DNA of 64,000 nucleotides from Sorghum bicolor (GCF_000003195.3 NC_012872.2:4278001-4342000), one strand, 5' to 3'; shown: positions 21,537-32,509, numbered from the stretch's first letter. Translations and numbers: made by a program. The notes: generated by a model from the sequence alone, not told the origin.

Positions 21537-21801
21537 AGGGATACTGCCCATCGCCCGCGGCTAGTACTTGGTGCTGCACAGAGGCGGACTGGCGGTCGCC
21601 GGAGCCAGACCTCGCCGCTAGCGAGGATCCCTTCCCTCCCCAGTCCCCACACAGACTTTTTTCCCCATCACCGGACGCTAGAGTCTGCCGGCTGCCGGAA
21701 CAGGCTCCAGGTTGAAGACGACTGAACAAGATAATGCTTCGACGGTTGGACCTGGCTTCATCGTCTGGTAACTGCTGTGGCGGTGGTGTTCGTGAGCCTA
21801 A
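21537..21801 (+). repeat. Dispersed duplication, copy 2 (left part; partner 6285-6660)
   Basis: Collinear with 6285-6660 (landmarks given there), lacking about 120 bp of it. The duplicated tract continues at 22043-22069 and 25822-26160 after the inserted elements. Confidence 0.75.
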
Positions 21802-22042
21802 GGCCTTGTTTAGTTTACAATAAAAACAAAAAATTTCAAGTTTTTCTGTCATATTGAATCTTTCGGCACATATATGAAGTATTAAATATAGACGAAAATA
21901 AAAACTAATTGCACAGTTTAACTATAAATTGCGAGACGAATCTTTTGATCTTAGTTAGTCTATGATTGGACAACATTTGCCACAAACAAACGAAAGTACT
22001 ACAGTAGCGAAATCCAAAATCTTTTCGCATCTAAACAAGACC
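21802..22042 (+). mobile_element. Tourist-like MITE (family 1)
   Basis: GGCCTTGTTTAGTT ... CTAAACAAGACC with TAA/TAA flanks. The empty site at 6658 (GCCTAAAATG) confirms the 3-bp duplication. Confidence 0.85.
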
Positions 22043-22359
22043 TAAAATGTACCAGTTACCACCCGCCACAATAGATAGCCAAACGGGCTGATCTAAACGG
22101 GCCGGCCCGAGCACGGTCCGATAAAGCACGGCCCGAAAACGGCCCGACACGGCCTGCCTCGTGCCCGTGCTGGCACGGCACGCTCCCGTGCCCGTGCCCG
22201 TGCTGGAAGCCGCACACGACAGCACGGCACGGGCACGGCCCGGTCCAACGGCCGGCACGGCGTCGGCCCGCTCCATCAGCCCGCTCCAGGCACGGGAGCC
22301 GTTGGATCCCTTCCCTCAAGCGATCTCCACCGTCCATTCCATCCTGTTACGCGGCCGAC

Positions 22360-22366
22360 TATATAA
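22360..22366 (+). promoter_or_regulatory. TATA box of the hAT transposase gene
   Basis: CTATATAAGG about 520 bp upstream of the ATG, followed by a CT-rich leader. Confidence 0.5.
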
Positions 22367-22763
22367 GGAGGGGGGGGGGCGAAACCCTAGCGTCCACTGT
22401 GCTCATTTCATTCCTCTCCCCGCCGCTCGCTCAGTCGCTCTCTCTCGTCTCTCCTCTCTGCGCTGCTGAGCCGTGAAGGGCGAAACCCTAGCCCTCGTCT
22501 TCCCGGTGGCCGGCGCCCGGCATTCGTCACAGCCACACGGAGTTTGACGGAGTGGTGTCCGTCTTCACGCTTCTTCCTTCTTCTTGACCCTCGATGTAGC
22601 CTCGTCCTCCCTGCTCCTCCTCATCTCCATCCTCGTCGCCGAGATCTGTCTGGGGAGCTCCGTGGTCGTCGCCATGCGGTCACGTTGAAGCATCCCAGAT
22701 TCGGATCTATACGTCGACGACGTCGCCGCTGTCGCTGGCATCTCTGGTGCTCCGGTCGTAAAG

Positions 22764-22852
22764 GTGAGCTTCATGCCTTCGTCTCTTATTCTTCGTAACC
22801 CTAGATCCATAGATCTAGTGCTCTAACCCTCTCCTCTGTTCTTGATTTGAAG
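22764..22852 (+). other. Predicted 5'UTR intron of the hAT transposase gene
   Basis: Donor AAAG/GTGAGC and acceptor TTGATTTGAAG/CC delimit 89 nt immediately before the coding exon. Inferred from consensus only. Confidence 0.4.
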
Positions 22853-22884
22853 CCGTCGAGGAACCGGAGGCCTGGGACGGCGAC

Positions 22885-25113
22885 ATGTCGTCCGACGAGG
22901 AGATTGGTCGCACCATGACCGGGAATGAGGAGTTGCGCCTCTGCGGGATGGCAGGAGATGACGAGGACGACATCCTTGGGGACGCCGAGGAGCTCTTTGG
23001 TAGTGCTGTTGCCGAGAGCCACGCCAACCTTACCTCTGCCTCTGCTGGTGACGGCAACTCCGGCTTTTTCGGTGCCGGCGAGCCCCAGCAAGATGCTGCC
23101 GGTGACGGTCTCCCCCAGCCAGATGCAAACGGTGACGGCGACGGTAGGCGGGCACCTGTTCGCAACTCTACCTCTGCATGCTGGGATGACTTCACGAAAC
23201 TCACAAAAAAGGTCAATGGTAAGGATTTCAGGTATGGTGCTATGTGTAATCACTGCAAGAAGGAGTTTAGTGCTATTTCTAGGTTTGGTACTGGGCATCT
23301 CCTCCGTCATCAGGAAAATTGTCCTAAAAAGCGTGAGAAAGATCGCTTGGCTCAGTCCCACATTACTTTTACTAGAGATGGTACTGTTCGTAATTGGAAT
23401 TATTGTGATGATGTTGCTCGTGTGGAGCTTGTTCGCTTGCTTGCTAGACTAGACCTTCCCCTCAGTATTGGGCAATCTGAGGCCTGGGAAGAGTACATCA
23501 CAAAGGCTCATAACCCTAGATATAAAACTGTTTCTAGGCAAACAACAACTAGAGATCTTTTTAAGTACTTCAATAGTAAGCGTGATAACCTGATTGATGC
23601 TTTCAAGAACAATGCAATTACTTCTGTTGCTATTACTTCTGATATCTGGTCTGGAAATGCTAAACAAGATTATCTCAGTATTGTTGCTCATTACATTAAT
23701 GCTGATTGGCAACTTGAAAAGAGGGTGCTTGGGTTAAGGCTTATTGATGTGTCACATAATGCTGATAACATTGCTGAACGTGTGACTAATGTGCTTAATG
23801 ATTATGGTATATTGAATAAGGTTTTTTCTGTCACTTTAGACAATGCATCTGCCAATAACAAAGCCATGGATACACTGAAACCTGTACTTAAGCAGTATTT
23901 GGGTGCAGATCTGTTTTTGCATCAACGCTGTGCTTGTCATATCAAAAACTTGATAGTGAAGGAGGCTCTTGCTCTTGCTAATCCTATGCTTGATGCATTC
24001 AGAACTGCAATATCATTTATTAACTCTTCTAACCTAAGAATTGCTTCTTATAAGAGTTATTACATGGCATCTGGTGTGAGACCTAGGTTGTTTGGACTGG
24101 ACATGGATGTTAGGTGGAACAGCACATATCTGATGCTTCAACATGTGCTACCCCACCAGGAAATCTTTCATACTTTCATTGAGTCTAACTATCCTAGAGC
24201 TAGAGGTGCTCCCTTTCTTTTAACTCATGATCATTGGGCTATGGCAAGTAAAATTCTGGTATTCCTTGAACTGTTTTATGATTCAACTGTTGCTTTGTCT
24301 GGTGTGTACTATCCTACTGCCCCACTTATGGTTCATCATATTGTCAGGATTGCTATACACCTGCATAAGTACCAAAATGATGAACATATTAGAGCTGTTG
24401 TGCAACCTATGATTGATAAGTACAATAAATATTGGAAACAAATACCTGCACTTTACTGTATTGCATTTATTTTGGATCCAAGAGCTAAAATTAAAGGTTT
24501 TAACAAAGTGCTTAGAAAGTTGCAATTGATTACTGATGCTGATTATTCTAATAAGTTGTTGGAAACTAGAACTCTTCTTTTCAAACTATATCATAAGTAT
24601 GATGATCTGTATGGCAGTGTTAGGGAGAAAAGGATTGTCCCTCCAACCCTATCTGGTAAGAAAAGAACAACTTGGGATGAAATATATGATGATGATGTTC
24701 TACCTCCTAATCTTGATATGTCCAGGGGTATACCTGCTACTACATTGCTACATGCAACATCTGCTCCCACTAACAGTGGCTCTGAACTTACTGCCTACCT
24801 GGACTGTGACACAGTCAGCCAGTTAGATGATGATTTTAATATCTTGCACTGGTGGCATCAGCATAAACTAACTTATCCAGTTCTTTCTACTCTTGCTAAA
24901 GATATTTTTAGTGTGCCTGTTTCAACTATTTCTTCAAAAGCTACTTTCAGCACCACTGGCAGGATCATTGAAGAACGACGGCGGAGACTGAAACTAGAGG
25001 CTGTGGAGGCACTCACATGCATCAAGGATTGGAAAGCTGCGGAGTCAAGGCTACAACATATGGTGGAGGACAAGGAGTTGGTGGAGGCTTTTGAAGAACT
25101 TTATCTTGATTAG
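22885..25113 (+). CDS. hAT transposase, RICESLEEPER/Ac-like, 742 aa, intact
   Basis: Single-exon transposase of the element at 22070-25821. It has an acidic, Gly-rich N-terminus. A BED zinc finger lies at about residues 97-145 (W-x2-F ... CNHCKKEF ... GTGHLLRHQENC). The RNase H-like core includes SDIWSGNAKQDYLSIVAHYI with the first catalytic Asp at about residue 255, and LDNASANNKAMD with the second. RWNSTYLMLQ follows, and the C-terminal hAT dimerisation region (HWWHQHKLTYPVLSTLAKDI through SSKATFSTTGR) ends near the last 60 residues. Length is normal for the family and no frame break is seen. The start is the ATG before MSSDEEIG; another in-frame ATG (MTGNEE) follows ten codons later. The stop codon TAG borrows its G from a MITE inserted at 25113. 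Activity is inferred, not shown. Confidence 0.88.
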   Translation: MSSDEEIGRTMTGNEELRLCGMAGDDEDDILGDAEELFGSAVAESHANLTSASAGDGNSGFFGAGEPQQDAAGDGLPQPDANGDGDGRRAPVRNSTSACWDDFTKLTKKVNGKDFRYGAMCNHCKKEFSAISRFGTGHLLRHQENCPKKREKDRLAQSHITFTRDGTVRNWNYCDDVARVELVRLLARLDLPLSIGQSEAWEEYITKAHNPRYKTVSRQTTTRDLFKYFNSKRDNLIDAFKNNAITSVAITSDIWSGNAKQDYLSIVAHYINADWQLEKRVLGLRLIDVSHNADNIAERVTNVLNDYGILNKVFSVTLDNASANNKAMDTLKPVLKQYLGADLFLHQRCACHIKNLIVKEALALANPMLDAFRTAISFINSSNLRIASYKSYYMASGVRPRLFGLDMDVRWNSTYLMLQHVLPHQEIFHTFIESNYPRARGAPFLLTHDHWAMASKILVFLELFYDSTVALSGVYYPTAPLMVHHIVRIAIHLHKYQNDEHIRAVVQPMIDKYNKYWKQIPALYCIAFILDPRAKIKGFNKVLRKLQLITDADYSNKLLETRTLLFKLYHKYDDLYGSVREKRIVPPTLSGKKRTTWDEIYDDDVLPPNLDMSRGIPATTLLHATSAPTNSGSELTAYLDCDTVSQLDDDFNILHWWHQHKLTYPVLSTLAKDIFSVPVSTISSKATFSTTGRIIEERRRRLKLEAVEALTCIKDWKAAESRLQHMVEDKELVEAFEELYLD

Positions 25114-25336
25114 GCCTTGTTCAGTTCGCAAAAACTTGTGAAAAACGGCACTGTAGCACTTTCGTTTTTATTTGATAAACATTGTCCAATTATAGAGTAA
25201 GTAGGCTCAAAAGATTCATCTCGCGGTTTACAGATGAACTGTGCAAATAGTTTTTGTTTTCATGTATATTTAATGCTCCATGCATGTGCCGCAAGATTCG
25301 ATGTGACGGGGAATCTTGAAAAATTTTGCGAACTAG
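25113..25336 (+). mobile_element. Tourist-like MITE (family 1) abutting the transposase stop codon
   Basis: Begins GGCCTTGTTCAGTTCGC and ends GCGAACTAG, having lost the last bases of the right repeat. It is flanked by TTA (25110-25112, 25337-25339) and lies in the 3' end of the hAT element. Confidence 0.75.
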
Positions 25337-25821
25337 TTATTCATGTAATGGTCTGTAATAGTAATTAGGACTTGAACAATGCAACTGGAACCTGTGATGT
25401 AAACATTGAACAATGCAACTGGAGCTTGGCTGCACTCTTTTTCCCTGTCTAGAGTTTCTCACAAGGGTGAGTTTTACCTAGACAGGTTTTTAATGAGGCA
25501 GCCATTGCACAAGCTCCCTTGGTTATCTCTTCTGTTCTCTGTGTTCTTTTTCTTTTCTGAATTATGCTTGGAATTTGGTTATGTTATCTCATTTGTTTGT
25601 GATTTTGAACTGCAACGTGCTCGGACCAGCACGGTACTGGCGTGCTGCCGTGCCGAGCGGCACGGCACGACACGCTCCAAGTTCAGCCATGTCGTGCTCG
25701 TGCTGGGAGGCTGCCACGGTAGCACGTCAAGCACGGCACGGCAGGCACGCGTGCCAAATCGTGCCCGTGCCGCGACGTGCCGTTCCGTGCTCGTGCCGTG
25801 TGGCCCGTTAGGCCATCTATA

Positions 25822-26160
25822 CCCGCCACCTGTAACTTCTTTATGCGGTAAAAGATGATAGCTCGGGCGAGTAGAGAAATAGTCACAGTTGCTTCTAAAA
25901 CGTTCCTAAAAAAGCTTCTAAAACGTTTCTAAACAAACAAATGCTTCTAAAACAAAAAAAAATCACATTTTTTATTAATGGGCAAAAGCTTCTTTCTGGC
26001 CGCGCAGGTTCATGCGACTCGGTACACACCCTACTGCACACAGCCTAGCAAGTGATGGGTCCCACCGTTTTTATCCTCATCGCCTTCCTCATTTCGTTCC
26101 CCATCCATTTCTCCTCTCTTCCTCTCTTGCGCAAGCCCCTTCCTCGCTGTCGCACAAGCA
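25822..26160 (+). repeat. Dispersed duplication, copy 2 (right part; partner 6670-7030)
   Basis: Continues the collinearity with copy 1 (TGTAACTTCTTTATGCG, AGTCACAGTTGCTTCTAAAA, CATCCATTTCTCCTCT). Confidence 0.75.
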
Positions 26161-26170
26161 CTTTCTACAT

Positions 26171-26640
26171 TCAACAATATTTTTCTCTCACAATAAACTA
26201 GCTTTCTATAACTTATTAGCCAAATAAAATACTTCGAGCAATTGAAACTAGCTACTGCCATGTCATAGTTTGGTAATCGCCTAATTGCCAAAGGCTGCAT
26301 AGCTTGCGTTCACCATCACCTCAGGTTAATGATTGATAGTGCGATGCTATGATGAGCCGGCAATGAACGATGCCCTATGTAGCTTATGTGTGCTCTCTGC
26401 ATCAGTCATTCAGCAGTGTTTTTCTCTCACAACAAATTAGCCTGTCAGAGCTTATTAGCCAAACGGAGTACTTCGTGCAATTGAAACTAGCTACTGCCAT
26501 GTCACAGTTGGTAATCGCCTAATTGCCAAAGGTTGCATAGCTTGCATTTACCATCACCACAGGTTAATGATTGATAGTGAGATGCTGTGACGAGCCGGCA
26601 ACGAACGATGCCCTTTGTAGCTTATGTGTGTTCTGTGTTG
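26171..26640 (+). repeat. Local tandem duplication, period about 238 bp
   Basis: Two adjacent direct copies (about 26171-26409 and 26410-26640) sharing CAATTGAAACTAGCTACTGC, GGTTAATGATTGATAGTG and GATGCCCT-TGTAGCTTATG. Non-coding. Confidence 0.75.
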
Positions 26641-26673
26641 ACAGACGCGACGGCCAACTGCAATCCCCATGCT

Positions 26674-27014
26674 AGTATCTCCAACAATTTAGCAAATAAT
26701 TTTCTATCCATAATATTTTTAGTAAAATCAAGAAAAATTTTCTCCAACAGTTTGACATTCCAATTTTCCATCTTTTCCAACTTGGCATATCTGTAAATAT
26801 GCGTGCAGGCTCTATGCTTGGCATTGGTCTTTCTTCTCGTGCTTAGCGGAGTTCTTCGTTCGTTTAGCATGACTTTTCGTTTTGTTAACAGGTTTTTTGA
26901 TTTTTAAAAATAAAATTTGCCAAATTGTTGGAGATTATTTTTTTTCTTTCTATATATTTTTGGGAGAGCAAACAACAAGATTAAATAAATTTTACCAAAT
27001 GGTTAGAGATGCTC
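26674..27014 (-). mobile_element. MITE (family 3, GAGCATCTCCAAC ends), degenerate
   Basis: Resembles the better-preserved copy at 51145-51496 in inverse orientation. Shared pieces are ATCTCCAACAATTT at left, the TTTTCCATCTTTTCCAACTT block, and GGTTAGAGATGCTC at right. Confidence 0.6.
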
Positions 27015-27041
27015 GAGTTGTTATTGATGCACATCTGCAGA

Positions 27042-27720
27042 GGGAATACTCCGAATTTCAAATACCACATTTACACACAAATTCTAAACAAGATCAAATA
27101 GTTAGTACAACATTTTAACCGTTCAATGTATTGATGACATTTTCATTAAACGGGGTGTTTAGTTCCCTATTTTCTAAAAAAAAGATTTTGATCCATCATT
27201 TTGCATAATAGAACTAAACACCATGTAAATTTTTTTGGTAAAAGATGGTTATTCTCTATTTTATATTTTCGCCCCAAGAGGCCAACGAAATCCAAAAAGA
27301 GCCTCAAGAGGCTCTCAGGGGGACAATGGTCATGAAATTTTAGCATGATCATGAAATTTTAGCATTTTGCATTCCATCGTTTCAAAATAGTTGACATTTA
27401 GCATTCTTTGGAACTAAACACCCCTAAGTAATTTTAACAATTAAATTAAATTCTAAGTACTCTGCAAATAGTATTTGAATGGTTGTATTAGTAATGGTGA
27501 TCGGTGTGGAAAAAAAAAAGACGGTGTACCCGTGAATATTGAGACGTTGACCCGTTGACTGGAGAAACAAAATGTGGCCAAACAAACAGTGTTCTCTGGC
27601 CCTGGGCTTTTCGGTCTGTTCTCTGGCATGCCCGCTGCGCCTGCGCCTGTTCGTGTTCGGTGCGCTGTTGCGTCGAGCAAAGGCAAAACGAAGACTATTC
27701 CGTCGCTTCGGCAGGGCTTC
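27042..27720 (+). repeat. Upstream region of the acyl-CoA lyase gene, duplicated at 10905-11260
   Basis: Collinear with 10905-11260 after removing the MITE at 27151-27424. It reaches to within about 230 bp of the gene's start codon, so it probably includes promoter sequence. Confidence 0.7.
27151..27424 (+). mobile_element. Tourist-like MITE (family 2)
   Basis: CGGGGTGTTTAGTTCCC ... GGAACTAAACACCCC with TAA flanks. The paralogous tract at about 11010 (TTTTCATTAAGAAATT) lacks it and gives the empty site. Confidence 0.75.
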
Positions 27721-27816
27721 ACCCCCACATACACCTCTGCCCGTGGGCAGGTGTCATCTGCCCCGCCGCCGGCCCGCCGCCGCACGCCTCCTTCCTCCGT
27801 GCTCGTGCCACCGACG

Positions 27817-27823
27817 CCCTTAT
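27817..27823 (+). promoter_or_regulatory. Possible TATA-like box of the acyl-CoA lyase gene
   Basis: CTTATAA about 130 bp before the ATG. Weak evidence, from position only. Confidence 0.3.
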
Positions 27824-27949
27824 AACCATCCCGCACTCCGTGGTCGGGCCACCGCACTCCCGAAGCAACAAACACCAGAAGTCGAGAAGCGCACCAGCTC
27901 AACTCACCAACCACCGAACCGCACCCCAACAGGAGCATCAGAGCAAAGG

Positions 27950-30900
27950 ATGGCCTCTGATTCCGCGGCCGCCGCGACGGTGGACGGCAGCGCGCTCGCG
28001 GGGCGCGCGCTGGCCGCGGCGGGCACGCGGCACATGTTCGGGGTGGTGGGCATACCCGTCACCTCCCTCGCGTCCCGCGCCGCCGCGGCCGGGGTCCGCT
28101 TCCTCGCCTTCCGCAACGAGCAGTCCGCGGGGTACGCCGCCGCCGCCTACGGCTTCCTCACGGGGTCCCCGGGCGTCCTCCTCACCGTCTCTGGCCCAGG
28201 ATGCGTCCACGGCCTCGCGGGCCTCTCCCACGCCACCGCCAACGCCTGGCCGCTTCTCATGGTCTCCGGATCCTGCGACCAGGCCGACGCCGGCAGGGGC
28301 GACTTCCAGGAGCTCGACCAGATCGCCGCCACCAAGCCCTTCGCCAAGCTCGCCGTCAAGGCCAGAACCATCGCCGACATCCCGCGCCTCGTCTTCCAGG
28401 CCCTCGCTGCCGCCGTCTCCGGCCGTCCCGGCGGGTGCTACCTCGATATCCCGTCCGACGTCCTCCACCAAACCCTCCCTGAATCCGAGGCCGCGGCTCT
28501 CATAGCAGCAGCAGCAGCAGCCGATTCGGCCGCGTCCGATCCTTCCCCGTCGAAGCACAAGTCCCTAAACGAGGGAATCGAGAAAGCTGCGGACCTGCTC
28601 CGGCGTGCGGAGCGGCCTCTGGTTGTGTTTGGGAAGGGTGCGGCGTACGCGCGCGCGGAGGAGGCGATCCGGAAGCTGGTGGACACCACGGGCATCCCCT
28701 TCCTCCCGACGCCGATGGGGAAGGGGGTCGTGCCTGACTCGCATCCACTCTCCGCCACGGCGGCACGCTCACTGGCCATCGGGCAGTGCGATGTGGCTCT
28801 GGTTGTCGGTGCAAGGCTTAATTGGTTGCTTCACTTTGGCGAGCCACCCAAGTGGTCCAAGGATGTCAAGTTCATCCTTGTGGACGTCTCCGAGGAGGAG
28901 ATTGAGCTCCGGAAGCCACATGTGGGGATTGTTGGGGATGCGAAGAGAGTAATTGAGCTGATCAACCGGGAGATCAAGGACAATCCCTTCTGCTTGGCAA
29001 GGTCGCACCCATGGGTTGAAGCGATCACCAAGAAGGCCAAGGACAATGTTCTTAAGATGGAGGCGCAGCTAGCGAAGGATGTTGTGCCGTTCAATTTCAT
29101 GACACCATTGCGGATCATCCGGGATGCGATCCTTGCTGAGGGGAGTCCTGCTCCGGTAGTGGTGTCAGAAGGGGCAAACACCATGGATGTTGGCAGGGCT
29201 GTGCTTGTGCAAAATGAACCAAGGACAAGACTGGATGCAGGGACATGGGGCACGATGGGCGTCGGGTTGGGGTACTGTATTGCAGCTGCAGTAGCTGAAC
29301 CCGAAAGACTTGTGGTTGCTGTTGAGGGCGACTCTGGATTTGGATTCAGTGCAATGGAGGTTGAGGTACGAATGCAAACATGCCAGCTTCACTTTGACTA
29401 ATTACTTAAATCTCAGTACTTATTATTTGGTTTAGTTTTGTAAACATGTTATTTTCTTCTGCTTTTTTTGTTGTTGTTGCTATTGTCATGTTGCTGTGAG
29501 CTGAAATTAACTTCAGGTTGGAAAAAAAAGGCCAGGGTTGTGTTATGTTGATGTCAATAATACTAACATACTTATGCTGCTGCTGCCATGTTCTAGATGT
29601 TAATATGACACATAGTAACATGTCAAATAGAAAATTAATCTAACGGATGTGCATAGATTGCATGATCCCTGGATAATTACCCAAGGACTGTGTATGAGTC
29701 ATCTGTTGCAATTGTGCTGGTTCACACTATTACTACAAGTATTCAAGGTAGCAAATGCTTTTATCAACATAAACGAATTACTGTTCGATTGATGTCCTCA
29801 TACTATTACTACATTAGTATTCAAGTCATTTGTTTTGGCTGATCCAGGAGCAATCGAATTTTCCTAGTGGTTCAGCCTCGTCAGGATATATTCTTATAGT
29901 GTACATTCTGCAATATAAATACGCCAATATGGATACTTCATTGCTTTCTCATACATCTCCCAGCTCCATACAGTTCACCGTATATGAATATTTAATTTTG
30001 TAGTATTTGTACACCTGTAATCTCATTGGTGGTTCACAACATGAGCATTTCAATATGGAATCACAGAGGAGACCATTACTCATAGATTATACATTTTCCA
30101 GCGAGACTAAAATTTCATTGTTTTATGTGACGGTTATCCATCTGCATTGTTGTTGTTTTTTTAGATTACTGCACATTATTTTTCCATATGATCTGATGAA
30201 TGCTAGCCAAAACCATTCCTTGCCCTGGGGCATCTTTTAACTTTATCTGCTATCTGTTCAATGAACTGGAATGTGTCTATACCCTTACTTATTATTTTAT
30301 CCTTTTACTCATTATAAGGGTTATTGGTGATGCAACTCTGAATTGTTGGTGTTACTTGTTAGTCTCAATTCTTATACTAGGAGGCAGGTGTTCCTTGTTA
30401 GTCTCAATTCTTATATTAGGACGAACTGCAGATGTTTGGATCAAACAACTTGATGGAAGTGTGTAAAGTACTGTATTGAAATCTGATCATTTGCTTGCTT
30501 ATTAACCCTTGATGGACTTAGCTGCACACAGTTATGCCATAACTAGCCATCTAATTAGCCCAGATTTAGGATTTCACTGTGGTTGATATGTGGGATAAGG
30601 ATAAGTAGTAAAACTCCATAGATTGTTTGAAAGTCTATGCCTGATTGACTAGGAAGTACTGATCCTCTGTTTAATTAGGCCAACTTTACTAGTTAATTTT
30701 TGCTATGTCATTTTCATTTCTTGTAACTTCTAGTTATTTCCCTATCAACATGGATTACATGTTTTTATTTTCCTTGATTTTCTTGCTTTTCTAGTATCTG
30801 GGTCCCTTAAACTATCTTTCTCTAAACTTGCATTGTTGTACCATATGTTTATCATTTCATTTAGCCACATCGTGCCAGATCGAGGTACCTAACTATTTGC

Positions 30901-31237
30901 TTTTGTGCCTTTCGCTTTACAGACGTTGGTGAGGTACCAGCTGCCTGTCGTTGTAATTGTTTTCAACAACAACGGTGTCTACGGCGGTGACCGAAGAAGC
31001 CCTGATGAGATAACCGGACCCTACAAAGATGACCCTGCCCCAACTTCTTTCGTTCCAGCAGCAGGCTACCATAAAATGATGGAAGCTTTCGGAGGGAAAG
31101 GCTATCTTGTGGAGACACCAGACGAGCTCAAATCTGCCCTTTCAGAATCGTTCCGCGCCAGGAAACCAGCAGTGATTAATGTTATCATTGATCCTTATGC
31201 CGGTGCAGAGAGCGGTCGAATGCAGCACAAGAACTGA
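27950..31237 (+). CDS. HACL: 2-hydroxyacyl-CoA lyase / oxalyl-CoA decarboxylase (ThDP enzyme), 576 aa
   Basis: Two exons, 27950-29365 and 30923-31237 (1731 coding nt). The phase-0 intron has GAG/GTACG and TTTACAG/ACG borders. The protein has the three-domain thiamine-diphosphate enzyme layout. The N-terminal PYR domain carries the catalytic Glu in FRNEQSAGYAAAAYG (E57). The middle domain (about 200-340) includes PLVVFGKGAAYARAEE. The C-terminal PP domain has the cofactor/metal motif GDSGFGFSAMEVE ... VFNNNGVYGGDRR, which the intron interrupts. Length and the ending AESGRMQHKN match the plant enzyme encoded by Arabidopsis At5g17380. The family cleaves 2-hydroxyacyl-CoA or decarboxylates oxalyl-CoA; which substrate applies here cannot be told from sequence. 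The ATG at 27950 (AGGATGG) is the natural start; the frame is open further upstream but that reads into 5'UTR. The 5' half is very GC-rich. Confidence 0.93.
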
Positions 31238-31577
31238 GCGTGTTTGGTTTATACCATAATATCATAGCAGGATGCAGATGCGACTTTACAAATAAGCAAC
31301 AACCTTGAGTTTGAGTGTCAATATATCAATCCTTGGTCTTACGACCTCTCTTCGTTGTCCTTGGTATAGATGTGGATGTGGGATGCCTTTAATTGAAAGT
31401 CTCCTTTTGATGGCATGTAAATATGTTATGATTGTCTGCATGCCATGATGTAAAGCAAACGTTGAAGGCTGAAGGGATGTTGACGAGGATGTGTGCGGAA
31501 GTAACCCAATAGCCAGGCCGGCGCCCATATCCTCTGAGCTTGTTCGCTTGTGTGAAAAGACATAGTTAAAAGTAGTA
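31238..31577. other. 3'UTR and intergenic DNA after the acyl-CoA lyase gene
   Basis: No second gene is seen here; an 80-codon minus-strand frame looks like chance. Confidence 0.4.
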
Positions 31578-31587
31578 TTTATTGATT

Positions 31588-32509
31588 GGAAAAAGTCTAC
31601 ATAACCCTCTAAACTATCAAGAGTAGACTACTTCACCTCCCGAACTATAAAATAAGATATTCTACTCTCTGAACTTTCAAAACCAGTTAACCCCATAGAG
31701 TGGTTTTGGATGGTGGTTTTGTCATTTTCTTTTTTATTTATTTCCGCTAAATTTTTAAAAAATCATAATAAATCATAGAAAAATCATAAAATAAAAATTT
31801 CAATTTTGTTGGACTTCTAATGAGTAGATCTATACAGTGAATATATAATATGGTATACTTTAGTATAAAGTTTTTGTTGTAGCCTTAAATCTATATTTTT
31901 CTGTAATTAAATCGAATAATTTATATATGCAGTTCCTATGATCCAATTGTGGTAAAATTTTTATGGTGGGCTCATTATTGTACGCTTGAACTATGGTAAA
32001 ATTTTTATACCCAGTGGATCACGTATAACTTAGTTATCAATTTATTTAGCTTTATTCTTGTTAAATCTATGCTTTATTTATAACTAAGTTATACATGATC
32101 CAATGAGTATGAAATTTTTATCATAGTTCAAGCATACAATAATGAGCCCACCATAAAACTTTTACCACAATTGGACCACAACAACTGCATATATGAATTA
32201 TTCAAATTAATTACAGAAAAACATAGATTTAAAGCTACAGCAAAAATTTTATACTAAAGTATACCATATTATATATTCACTGTGTAGATCAACTCATCAG
32301 GAGTCCAAAAAAATTAAAATTTCCATTTTATGATTTTTTTATGATTTTTTAAAGATTCAGCAAAAATAAATAAAAAAGAAAAAGACAAAACCACTCGAGT
32401 GGGTTATTTGACCGGTTTTGAAAGTTCAGGGGGTAGAATATCTGGTTTCATAGTTCAGGGGATGAAGTAGGTCACCCTAGATAGTTTGGGGGTTATGTAG
32501 ACTTTTTCC
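31588..32509. mobile_element. 922-bp near-perfect palindrome (foldback element) with 10-bp target duplication
   Basis: Two inverted arms of about 440 bp run from the ends (GGAAAAAGTCTACATAACCC) to a loop of about 42 nt (32038-32079). Matching pairs occur along the whole length, for example GTATAACTTAGTTAT at 32023 with its inverse at 32080, and TATGGTATACTTTAG with CTAAAGTATACCATA. It is flanked by the exact 10-bp direct repeat TTTATTGATT (31578-31587, 32510-32519). It has no coding capacity. The long TIRs and 9-10 bp duplication suggest a Mutator-like foldback MITE. Confidence 0.85.

Larger units (their letters stand above)
22070..25821 (+). mobile_element. Complete, apparently autonomous hAT transposon
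   Basis: A 3752-bp element. It is flanked by the exact 8-bp duplication CCCGCCAC (22062-22069, 25822-25829). The empty site survives in the duplicated DNA near 6670, where the flank reads on without the element. The ends AATAGATAGCCAAACGGGC and TATAGATGGCCTAACGGGC (inverse of the right end) match at 16 of 19. Both subterminal regions (about 22090-22290 and 25610-25810) are packed with short GCACGG/CCGTGC motifs in both orientations, the layout expected for hAT transposase binding sites. It encodes one full transposase. Confidence 0.9.

Noticed and set aside
27572..27949. N-terminal extension of the acyl-CoA lyase frame
   Set aside because: The frame is open upstream of 27950, but the residues do not resemble the enzyme and the sequence is partly duplicated intergenic DNA. 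Family length fits the 27950 start.
29366..29401. Acyl-CoA lyase ending at the stop codon at 29401
   Set aside because: The frame runs past GAG/GTACG into the intron. Exon 2 at 30923 restores the conserved ThDP motif and C-terminus.
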